Positions 8,376 to 15,218 of a stretch of DNA of 64,000 nucleotides are shown in pieces. The notes below the pieces were generated by a model. It was not told the DNA's origin. It was given only the letters and a program-made list of their open reading frames with translations, and made no database searches. This stretch comes from Lentisphaeria bacterium (GTDB lineage Bacteria > Verrucomicrobiota > Lentisphaeria > Victivallales > Victivallaceae). The stretch covers positions 1 to 64,000 of the forward strand of contig JABLYX010000012.1 of assembly GCA_018265615.1 (NCBI GenBank), read 5' to 3'. A program made the translations under genes and the position numbers. Every line of letters begins with the position of its first letter. Position 1 is the first letter of the stretch.

Positions 8376-8786
8376 ATGAGGGGCCGCCGGAAAAGACGGC
8401 AGATGGCCGCCATCGACCAGATCAACGTCACGCCGCTGCTGGACCTGACGTTCCTGCTGCTTATCGTCTTCATGATCACGATGCCGCTGATGGAGTACGG
8501 TACAAACATCTCCCCGCCGGAGATGGACAGTGAAAAACTGCCGGAGGATAATTTCAAGAGCGTAACGCTGACGAAAAGCGGCACAATCATGTTCGACAAG
8601 GACGCCGTGACGCGCGAAGAGCTGACGGCTTACCTGACCCGTCTCAAGGAGAGCGCGCCGAAAACCCAATTGCTGCTGCGCGCGGACGGCTCCCGGACCT
8701 ACAACGACGTCATTGAGCTCATGGCGCTGATCCGCCATGCGGGGTTTCAGGATGTGTCGCTGGTCACTCAGGCGGAGGGCAAATAG
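8376..8786 (+). CDS. exbD: ExbD/TolR biopolymer transport protein
   Basis: A 136-residue single-pass inner-membrane partner of the ExbB protein. The transmembrane helix near residues 20-40 (TPLLDLTFLLLIVFMITMPL) carries the essential proton-carrying Asp in LLDLTFLLLIVF, preceded by the basic N-terminus MRGRRKRRQ and the family's INVTPL motif. The periplasmic C-terminal domain ends in the conserved V-x-L-x-A-D and Y-x-x-V-I-x-L-M pattern (LLLRADGSRTYNDVIELMALIRHAGF). Start follows the exbB stop with no gap and the next gene starts immediately after its stop, so the three proteins are translated in a coupled way. Confidence 0.92.
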   Translation: MRGRRKRRQMAAIDQINVTPLLDLTFLLLIVFMITMPLMEYGTNISPPEMDSEKLPEDNFKSVTLTKSGTIMFDKDAVTREELTAYLTRLKESAPKTQLLLRADGSRTYNDVIELMALIRHAGFQDVSLVTQAEGK

Positions 8787-9725
8787 ATGAAAGGAAGCAC
8801 CACCGTCGCTCCCCCGTTGCGGCAGGGAGAAGCCAGGCCGCTGACTTCGCAGAAGCTGCGCTGCACGATCGGCATGCAGGTTGTGGCGATCCATTGCCTT
8901 GTCATCTTCGGGCCGCTCGGAATGGTGCTCTATCAGAACTGGCGCGCTCCGCAGGAGAATGCGTTCAAGGTGAAGCTCGTCGGGCCGCTTTCGACCGGCG
9001 AGGAGGTCGGCCCTCCGATGCGGCTGCGCCCGACGGCGAATCCGGGCCCGGCTGAGCCGCCTGCTCCGGAACCTCCCGCGCCCGAGCCGCCGAAACCGGC
9101 TCCGCCCGCGCCTCCCGCCGTCACGCCTCCGCCTCCGGCCGTGACCCGGAAACCGACGCCGAAGCCTCCCGCCGTCAAACCGAAACAGACGGCCCGGAAG
9201 CCGACGCCGAAGCCTCCCGCCGTCAAACCGCAGCAGACTGCGAACCGGAACACGGCGCCGACCCGCAAGCCGGTGCAGAAGCCGCGGCAGCTGAGCGCGG
9301 CCGAACAGGTGGCCCTCGCCCGCCAGCAGGCGGCGAAACGCGGCGACGGCGGCGGAACCAATACGAACATCGCGGTCCCGATCGGCAACGCCGACCGGGC
9401 GCAGACGCCCGGCAAACAGAATAACGGCACGCCGGGCGGAGGCGCACAGGGGGAGGACCAGCGCTACTGGGACCGGCTCGGCGATTATATCAAGACCCGC
9501 TGGATCGAGCCGCCGGGTTCCCTGCTCGGCGATGCGCGCCCCCAGGTCACGATCCAGCTTGCGATCGCGGCGGACGGCAGGGTGACGAGCGCCCGGATCA
9601 TCGGCCGCAGCGGGAACTCCCCCATGGATGAATCGGTGCAGCGGATGCTCGCGAATCTCGACCGGGTTCCCGCCCCGAGCAACGGCGGCACATCGATCCA
9701 GATGATTCTGCGCACGCAGGATTGA
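8787..9725 (+). CDS. TonB/TolA-like periplasm-spanning protein
   Basis: A 312-residue protein in the order expected of TonB or TolA: a short cytoplasmic part, one membrane helix (MQVVAIHCLVIFGPLGMVLY, about 30-50), a long Pro/Ala/Lys-rich rod, and a C-terminal globular domain from about residue 220 (YWDRLGDYIKTRWIEPPGSLL... to the end) with the VTIQLAIAADGRVTSARIIGRSGN block of the TonB/TolA C-terminal fold. The rod has a near-perfect tandem repeat, RKPTPKPPAVKP(K/Q)QTA, at about residues 130-160. It ends at a rho-independent terminator, so it closes the operon. TolA-like is slightly favoured because the C-terminal domain lacks the YP motif usual in TonB, but this is a weak argument. Confidence 0.82.
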   Translation: MKGSTTVAPPLRQGEARPLTSQKLRCTIGMQVVAIHCLVIFGPLGMVLYQNWRAPQENAFKVKLVGPLSTGEEVGPPMRLRPTANPGPAEPPAPEPPAPEPPKPAPPAPPAVTPPPPAVTRKPTPKPPAVKPKQTARKPTPKPPAVKPQQTANRNTAPTRKPVQKPRQLSAAEQVALARQQAAKRGDGGGTNTNIAVPIGNADRAQTPGKQNNGTPGGGAQGEDQRYWDRLGDYIKTRWIEPPGSLLGDARPQVTIQLAIAADGRVTSARIIGRSGNSPMDESVQRMLANLDRVPAPSNGGTSIQMILRTQD

Positions 9726-9737
9726 GCGTAATTCCGG

Positions 9738-9766
9738 GAAATCGCTGTTCGAAAGCGGTTTTTTCC
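9738..9766 (+). terminator. Rho-independent terminator after the ExbB/ExbD operon
   Basis: Stem AATCGCT / AGCGGTT (7 bp, one G-T pair) around a 7-nt loop, followed by a run of T residues, 13 bases after the TonB/TolA-like stop. Confidence 0.65.
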
Positions 9767-9880
9767 GATATTTTTTCCATATTCGGCAGCCGGAGAGATT
9801 GATTTTCTGAAAAGCGGCGTTAAATTTTTGAATGAGAGATTATTTTTTCGATTTGGATAGCCAGAATGAAAGGGTGAAAG

Positions 9881-10948
9881 ATGGTCGATCCGGATAAGAT
9901 CAATCAGGACAATGCTCCTGCCGAGGACAGCGACGATACCAAGACCAGGAAAACCGTGCGGCTCCGCCCGTCGGTGACTCCGGCCGGAATCAATCTGACT
10001 CCGATGCCGAAAGTGCCGCTCACCGATCCGCTGAGCGGACGTGACACCGACACCGGTAACCTCGAGGTCATGGAAGATACCCAGACCCGCCGTACCGTCA
10101 AGCTCACGCCGATCGCCACGCAAACCGGCCCGGCCATCCAGCCGAAGATTCCGGTTGTGCAGAAAGCGGCCGGCGACGGGGCCAACACCCAGACCCGCAA
10201 AACGATCGTGCTGAAACCGACCGCCGTCTCTCCGGCCAGCGTCAAGGTCGACAGCCCGACCGGCGCCGCTCCGGCGGAATCGGACGACACCAAGACCCGC
10301 AAGACCGTGCGGCTGCGCCCATCGGCCGTCACCCCGTCCCAGGTCAAGATTGCCCCGGGCGCGGAACCGGGCGAAGCCTCTGAAGTTGAAAGCAGCGACA
10401 CGATCAAAATTTCCCGCCCGGTCCGTCCCGGCGGCATGATTCCGCCGAAGGTTCCGGTTCCGGGCGCGGCGGCCGATCCGTCGAAGGCGACCATGGTCCT
10501 GCCCGGCCGCGGGCCGGTGCAGCCGCAATCGCCCGGCGCGGCACCAACTCCGTCGCATTCTCTGCCGGTGGCGAAACCGCTTCCGAGCGGCACAGTCCGC
10601 CCGGAGGTGACTCCGCAGGCGGCGCCCCAGCCCGTTCCGACGATCCCGACGCCGAAGAAGGACGATGACGAAATCCTTCAGCTGAAACCGACCGGCAGCG
10701 CCAACTCAAAATTGCCGGGCGGAGACGTCAAAGTCGCCGAAGGCAAGGAAGCAGAAGAGAAGAGTGTCGCCGCCCCGAAACCGATGGCCGCGGCGGAATC
10801 AGCCGGTTCCCCTTCCAGGTTCTATCTTGTGCTGGCGGCGGTGAGCCTCGTGCTGATTGCAGTGACGCTGACGTTGACCACGGTGCAGTATCTGAATATG
10901 TGGGAACAGCAGAGCATCACCCTGCCGCTTGCGCCGCAGGCGAAGTAG
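9881..10948 (+). CDS. Membrane-anchored protein with repeated TKTRKTVRLRP motifs
   Basis: A 355-residue protein I do not recognise by name. The first ~310 residues are low-complexity and rich in Pro, Thr, Lys and Ala; one membrane helix follows (FYLVLAAVSLVLIAVTLTLT, about 314-333) with a 20-residue tail, so the long N-terminal part is probably cytoplasmic. The distinctive feature is four copies of a 15-residue motif: SDDTKTRKTVRLRPS (17-31), EDTQTRRTVKLTPI (65-78), ANTQTRKTIVLKPT (101-114) and SDDTKTRKTVRLRPS (134-148), the first and last identical, plus degenerate copies near 171-180 and 201-208. Closely spaced Thr residues beside Arg/Lys look like Ser/Thr-kinase targets. It lies between the Ton/Tol operon and recD2, flanked by terminators on both sides. 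Start chosen from AAGGG upstream of the ATG. Confidence 0.7.
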   Translation: MVDPDKINQDNAPAEDSDDTKTRKTVRLRPSVTPAGINLTPMPKVPLTDPLSGRDTDTGNLEVMEDTQTRRTVKLTPIATQTGPAIQPKIPVVQKAAGDGANTQTRKTIVLKPTAVSPASVKVDSPTGAAPAESDDTKTRKTVRLRPSAVTPSQVKIAPGAEPGEASEVESSDTIKISRPVRPGGMIPPKVPVPGAAADPSKATMVLPGRGPVQPQSPGAAPTPSHSLPVAKPLPSGTVRPEVTPQAAPQPVPTIPTPKKDDDEILQLKPTGSANSKLPGGDVKVAEGKEAEEKSVAAPKPMAAAESAGSPSRFYLVLAAVSLVLIAVTLTLTTVQYLNMWEQQSITLPLAPQAK

Positions 10949-10964
10949 CGCTGTCCGAATACCG

Positions 10965-11001
10965 AATCCCTCCGGAGCAGTCATGCCGGGGGGATTTTTT
11001 T
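10965..11001 (+). terminator. Rho-independent terminator after the repeat protein
   Basis: Eleven-base stem AATCCCTCCGG / CCGGGGGGATT (one T-G pair) with a 10-nt loop, then seven T residues counting the stem end. Lies 17 bases after the stop. Confidence 0.85.
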
Positions 11002-11014
11002 GTTCCCTGCCCGA

Positions 11015-11043
11015 TTGACATTTGCGACAATCCGTGATAAATT
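11015..11043 (+). promoter_or_regulatory. Promoter of recD2
   Basis: Perfect TTGACA (11015-11020), 17 nt, TAAATT (11038-11043). It starts just after the preceding terminator and leaves a leader of about 30 nt before the GTG start of the helicase gene. Confidence 0.55.
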
Positions 11044-11081
11044 CTGCACATGAATATTGCAATCAGACTTGAGATGCGGCC

Positions 11082-13253
11082 GTGACGGAGCTGCAGGGAC
11101 AGGAGCGCGCAACGCTGCGCGGTGAAATCACCCGGGTCGTTTTCGAAAGTGAAGACGGCTCATTCGCCGTCATCCGGGTCCGCGAGCCCGGCAGCCGGGA
11201 ATATACCGCGCGCGGACCGGTCGCAGGGCTGGTTGCGGGGCAGGAGATCGAGCTTGAGGGAGTCTGGGAGCAACACGCCGAATTCGGCCGTCAGCTCAAA
11301 GCGGAACGGTTCCGGATCATCCTGCCGAGTACGCCGGACGGCATCAAGCGTTATCTGAGTTCCGGTGCAATTCCGGGAATCGGCAAAAAGACCGCCGGGC
11401 TCATCGTCGACCATTTCGGGGAGAAAACGCTCTCGATGCTCGACGGCGGCTCGGAATACCTGAAGACGGTTCCCGGCATCGGCCCGAAAAAGGCGGAGGC
11501 GATCGCAAACGTCTGGCGCGAGTCCGCCGCGCGACGGGACAGCTACATCTTCATGCAGGGGCTCGGCATCACCCCGGCCTTCTGTTCGCGGCTGTTCAAG
11601 CGGTACGGCGAAGCCGCGCCGCAGATGGTGCGGACGAATCCATACCGCCTGGCGGAGGAGGTGGACGGGATCGGCTTCCTGAAAGCGGACGAGATCGCGA
11701 AAGCGCTCGGAATTCCGCGCGACTCCGTGCCGCGCATGACCGCAGCGGCAGTCTACACGCTGAACAATCTGATTTCGAACGGCAACGTCTGCTGTTCGCT
11801 CGAAGAGCTCACCGCCGCGACCTCCGAGCTCTCCGGGGAGCCGCCGGAACGCGCGCGCCTCGGCATCGAAGCCGCGGTTGAACGCCGGCTGCTGCGGATC
11901 ATGGACGGGCAGATCTATACACCGATGCTTGCCCGCGCCGAGCTCGAACTGCCTGAGCTCGTGGCACAGCTCGCACTGGATCCCGGTTTTGCGGGAAAGA
12001 AGCTGCGGCCCGTCGCGGGCAGCAAGCTCGCCTTGAACACCGAGCAGCAGCTCGCGGTCGACCGGGTCAATGAAGCCGCACTCTGCATCATCACCGGCGG
12101 GCCCGGCGTCGGCAAAACCACGGTAGTCGGCGAAATTGTCCGCCGAGCCAAAAAGGCGGGGCTCAAGATCGGGCTTGCCGCACCGACCGGACGCGCGGCC
12201 AAACGCCTCAGCGAATCGACCGGAGTCACGGCCAAAACGCTGCACCGGCTGCTTCAGTTCGATCCGAACACAAACAAATTCACTTACGGCGCCGACGCCC
12301 CGCTGCCGTACGACCTGCTGATCGTCGACGAGGTTTCGATGCTGGACATCCTGCTTGCCCAGGCGCTGTTCCGGGCGATTCCGGCGGGCTGCTCGGTCCT
12401 CCTCGTCGGGGACAAGGACCAGCTGCCGTCCGTCGGCCCCGGCACCGTGCTCGCGAGCTTCATCGAATCGGGGTGGTTCCTCGTCACGGAGCTCATGCAG
12501 ATCTTCCGCCAGGCGGAGGGGAGCCGGATTATCGTGAACGCGCACCGCGTGAATCGCGGGCTCATGCCGGAAAAACCGCAGATGCACGACGGCGAGCTCT
12601 CCGACTTCTACTGGATCGAACAGGACGATCCGGAAAAGGCGCTCGCGATCATCGAAAAGCTCATCTCCGACCGGATTCCGGCCCGCTTCGGCTTCAATCC
12701 GGTCGACGACGTCCAGATCCTGACCCCGATGAACCGGGGCTGCTGCGGCACTGTTGCGATCAACGAGCGGATCGAAGCGCTGCTGAATCCTGAAGATATC
12801 CAGCAGTTCAGGTTCGGAGAACGCGTCTTCAAAGTCGGAGACAAAGTCATGCAGATCGCCAACAACTACGACAAGGGCGTGTTCAACGGCGACATGGGGC
12901 GGCTCACGCGCATCAACGTCCCGGCGAAAAAGTTCAGCGTCGTCTTCGACGGGCCGCACCTGGTCGAATACAGCCTTGACGAAGCGGATCAGCTGACCCG
13001 CGCCTACGCCGTAACCGTGCACAAGTCGCAGGGCTGTGAATTCCCGGTCGTGATCCTGCCGTTCCTGAGCCAGCACTACATGATGCTGCAGCGGAATCTG
13101 CTGTATACCGCCATGACGCGGGCGAGGAAGCTGCTGATCCTGGTCGGCAGCCGCCGGGCGGTTCAGATGGCGGTGGCCAACTCCCGGATCGAACCGCGTT
13201 CGACCCTCCTGACGCAGCGGCTGCAGGAAAAGCGGCGCGAACTGTCCAGATAA
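11082..13253 (+). CDS. recD2: RecD2-type ATP-dependent 5'-3' DNA helicase
   Basis: A 723-residue RecD-like superfamily 1B helicase of normal RecD2 length, acting in DNA repair without RecBC. Order: N-terminal OB-like domain (about 1-85), helix-hairpin-helix region with SGAIPGIGKKTAGLI and TVPGIGPKKAEAI (about 92-145), then the motor: Walker A ITGGPGVGKTT (about 335-345), Walker B LLIVDEVSMLD, GDKDQLPSVGPG (motif III), and the C-terminal UvrD-like motif AYAVTVHKSQGCEFPVVI followed by LLYTAMTRARK. A GTG start at 11082 is used because both nearby ATG codons upstream are out of frame. It is a single-gene unit with its own promoter. All helicase motifs are intact. Confidence 0.95.
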   Translation: MTELQGQERATLRGEITRVVFESEDGSFAVIRVREPGSREYTARGPVAGLVAGQEIELEGVWEQHAEFGRQLKAERFRIILPSTPDGIKRYLSSGAIPGIGKKTAGLIVDHFGEKTLSMLDGGSEYLKTVPGIGPKKAEAIANVWRESAARRDSYIFMQGLGITPAFCSRLFKRYGEAAPQMVRTNPYRLAEEVDGIGFLKADEIAKALGIPRDSVPRMTAAAVYTLNNLISNGNVCCSLEELTAATSELSGEPPERARLGIEAAVERRLLRIMDGQIYTPMLARAELELPELVAQLALDPGFAGKKLRPVAGSKLALNTEQQLAVDRVNEAALCIITGGPGVGKTTVVGEIVRRAKKAGLKIGLAAPTGRAAKRLSESTGVTAKTLHRLLQFDPNTNKFTYGADAPLPYDLLIVDEVSMLDILLAQALFRAIPAGCSVLLVGDKDQLPSVGPGTVLASFIESGWFLVTELMQIFRQAEGSRIIVNAHRVNRGLMPEKPQMHDGELSDFYWIEQDDPEKALAIIEKLISDRIPARFGFNPVDDVQILTPMNRGCCGTVAINERIEALLNPEDIQQFRFGERVFKVGDKVMQIANNYDKGVFNGDMGRLTRINVPAKKFSVVFDGPHLVEYSLDEADQLTRAYAVTVHKSQGCEFPVVILPFLSQHYMMLQRNLLYTAMTRARKLLILVGSRRAVQMAVANSRIEPRSTLLTQRLQEKRRELSR

Positions 13254-13394
13254 GCATAATCTCCCCGAAATCGCAATTTAACCGCATTCCGCTTGCTTTT
13301 TTCCGGAATGGATGTTACCTTATAGGAAGAAAGATGTTACCGTGTCAACCGGCACCGGCCGGCTCCGGCAGCATGCAACAGAGGAGGAAATTTT

Positions 13395-13718
13395 ATGAAG
13401 AAACTCATGATCATCGGCGGTGTCGCCGCGGCAGCCCTGCTGGCGGTGGGGGTCCTGACTTCGCTGCCCGCCCAGGCGGACAACAGCGGCAACTCGCAGC
13501 TCTTCAACCCGGGCCGCTACGCGCTCGTCGCGGCGGAGGTCAACGTCAACTCTCTCCAGCAGGGAGTAAGCAACGAGCAGCAGGTCGTGCTGAAGATCGA
13601 TACCGTCACCGGCAAGGTCTGGGTGCTCCAGCTCAGGTCGGCGGGGGTCAATGATGCCAGAATCGACAACGCCACGTGGAAACAGGTGGACGAACCTCTT
13701 TCACCGGCGCAGCAATAA
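13395..13718 (+). CDS. Small secreted protein of unknown function
   Basis: A 107-residue protein with a clear signal peptide (MKKLMIIGGVAAAALLAVGVLTSLPAQA, cleavage near residue 28). The mature part contains VVLKIDTVTGKVWVLQLR...ATWKQVDEP, a pattern (L-x-D-T-x-T-G-x-V-W ... W-x-x-V) seen in several small uncharacterised bacterial exported proteins, and the N-terminal GRYALV phrase. A very strong ribosome-binding site (GAGGAGG, 8 bases before ATG) and an immediate strong terminator suggest a well-expressed single-gene unit. No cysteines in the mature part and no membrane anchor, so it is probably free in the periplasm. I cannot assign a role. Confidence 0.75.
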   Translation: MKKLMIIGGVAAAALLAVGVLTSLPAQADNSGNSQLFNPGRYALVAAEVNVNSLQQGVSNEQQVVLKIDTVTGKVWVLQLRSAGVNDARIDNATWKQVDEPLSPAQQ

Positions 13719-13731
13719 GCTCGAATGCCAC

Positions 13732-13764
13732 ACGCCGGCGCCGTTAAAAGCGCCGGCGTTTTTT
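13732..13764 (+). terminator. Rho-independent terminator after the small secreted protein
   Basis: Perfect 10-bp GC-rich stem (ACGCCGGCGC / GCGCCGGCGT) around an 8-nt loop CGTTAAAA, then a T-run. Confidence 0.92.
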
Positions 13765-13773
13765 CCGAATGGG

Positions 13774-13807
13774 AAAGCCCCGGAAAGCGATATGCTTCCC
13801 GGGGCTT
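13774..13807 (-). terminator. Hairpin after the pyruvate dehydrogenase operon
   Basis: Fourteen-base stem with one mismatch (AAGCCCCGGAAAGC against GCTTCCCGGGGCTT) and a 5-nt loop, 16 bases past the E2 stop on the minus strand. The T-run after it is short, so termination may be partial. Confidence 0.6.
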
Positions 13808-13822
13808 CGTCTGTTTCGGATG

Positions 13823-15193
13823 TCAGATCAGGGAATCCCAGAGCGTGACATTCTCAAGCTTTTCACGGATGCAGTTCGCAAACGCGGCGGCCATCGCGCC
13901 GTCGACGACGCGGTGGTCGGCGGAGACCGTGATCTTCATGATGTCGCGAATCACGATTTCGCCATTGCGCACGACCGGAGTCGGAATGCTGCTCGCGACC
14001 GCGAGGATCGCGCTTTCACCCGGATTCACGATCGCCTGGAAGCTCTCGACATTCATCATGCCCATATTCGAGATCGTGAAGGTTCCACCCTTCATCTCAT
14101 TCGGCGTGAGCCTGCCGGTGCGCGCCTTTTCCGCGAGCTCGCCGGATTCGGCCTGGATCTCGTCGAGCCCCTTGCGGTCCGCATTTGCGATGACCGGGAC
14201 AACGAGCCCGTTGTCGACCGACACCGCCATGCCGATGTTGACCTTCGACTTCTGCGAAACCGCGTTGCCGTCGCAGAAGGAGTTCACATTCGGGAACTCC
14301 TTGAGCGCCAACGCGACCGCCTTGATGATGAAGACGTTGACGGAGAGACTGATCCCCTCCTCCTTCAGCTTCTTGCGCTTCTTCATGAGGTCGCTCATAT
14401 CGATCGCGACCGTCACGTAAAAGTGCGGAATCGTCTGCTTCGACTGGGTCAGCCGCTGGGCGATGACCTTGCGCATCGTGTTGAACGGCTTCGGGCGCTC
14501 CGCGATCGCGGCTTTCACGTCCGAGATCGTGATGCGGCCGCCGTCGCCGGAACCCTCGAGCGCCGTCATCTCAAGCTTCGCCCCGGCCGCGAGGTTCAGC
14601 GCTACCGGCGTGATTTTACGCTTGAAGTATCCGGTCGATTCGAGATAGTTCTTCACATCCTGCTCAGTCACGCGCGCCCCGGCGGCCGGGACCTTCGCAA
14701 GATCGATCAGGTAGTCCGCCGCGAACTTCTTCGCCCGCGGGGAGACCGGCTTCTTCGCCGGAGCAGGAGCCACAGCTTTCGGAGCCGGGGCCGGGGCGGC
14801 GACGGGCACAGGCGCCGCCGCCGGGGCGGCAGCCGGAGCCGCCGCTTTCGGCGCGGCAGGTGCGGGCGCAGCAGCCGGGAGCGGGGCGGGAGCGGATGCT
14901 GCCGGGGCAGCGGCAGGAGCCGCCGCCAGCATATCGGCCGGAATCGACTCCCCCGGTTCGCCGACAATTGCGGCGGTCGTGGTCATGACCGGGACTTCGA
15001 CGCCGACCGGAGTCACGATCTTCAGGATCGTGCCTTCGAACTGCGATTCGACTTCAAGCACGGCCTTGTCGGTCTCGACCTCGAAGAGGACGTCGCCCTT
15101 TCTGATCCTGTCGCCCTCCTTGACCCGCCATGCGGCGATGGTCACGGTCTCTTCGGACTGTCCGAGCTTCGGAACGGGTATCTTGGTCGCCAT
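13823..15193 (-). CDS. pdhC: Dihydrolipoamide acetyltransferase, E2 of pyruvate dehydrogenase
   Basis: A 456-residue E2 subunit that moves the acetyl group from E1 to CoA. One N-terminal lipoyl domain carries the lipoate-accepting lysine in EVETDKAVLEVES (about residues 38-50); an Ala/Pro-rich linker (about 88-150) follows, then a peripheral-subunit-binding domain (SPRAKKFAADYLIDLAKV...TEQDVKNYL) and the catalytic domain with the active-site motif SADHRVVDGA (about 425-434) and the FTISNMGM segment. It follows the fused E1 gene by 25 bp with a good AGGAG ribosome site. No E3 (dihydrolipoyl dehydrogenase) gene is in the window. The general E2 identity is firm; pyruvate rather than a branched-chain keto acid is inferred from E1. 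Confidence 0.92.
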   Translation of the reverse strand: MATKIPVPKLGQSEETVTIAAWRVKEGDRIRKGDVLFEVETDKAVLEVESQFEGTILKIVTPVGVEVPVMTTTAAIVGEPGESIPADMLAAAPAAAPAASAPAPLPAAAPAPAAPKAAAPAAAPAAAPVPVAAPAPAPKAVAPAPAKKPVSPRAKKFAADYLIDLAKVPAAGARVTEQDVKNYLESTGYFKRKITPVALNLAAGAKLEMTALEGSGDGGRITISDVKAAIAERPKPFNTMRKVIAQRLTQSKQTIPHFYVTVAIDMSDLMKKRKKLKEEGISLSVNVFIIKAVALALKEFPNVNSFCDGNAVSQKSKVNIGMAVSVDNGLVVPVIANADRKGLDEIQAESGELAEKARTGRLTPNEMKGGTFTISNMGMMNVESFQAIVNPGESAILAVASSIPTPVVRNGEIVIRDIMKITVSADHRVVDGAMAAAFANCIREKLENVTLWDSLI

Positions 15194-15218
15194 AATGAAT
15201 TTCTCCTGTTCCGTTGAA

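Noticed and set aside
9150..9240. Direct repeats in the TonB/TolA-like gene, considered as a CRISPR or satellite
   Set aside because: Only two copies, in frame, encoding the Pro/Lys-rich rod; no spacers.
13254..13394. A direct GATGTTACC repeat before the small secreted gene as a regulatory site
   Set aside because: Only two short copies with no supporting symmetry; could be chance.
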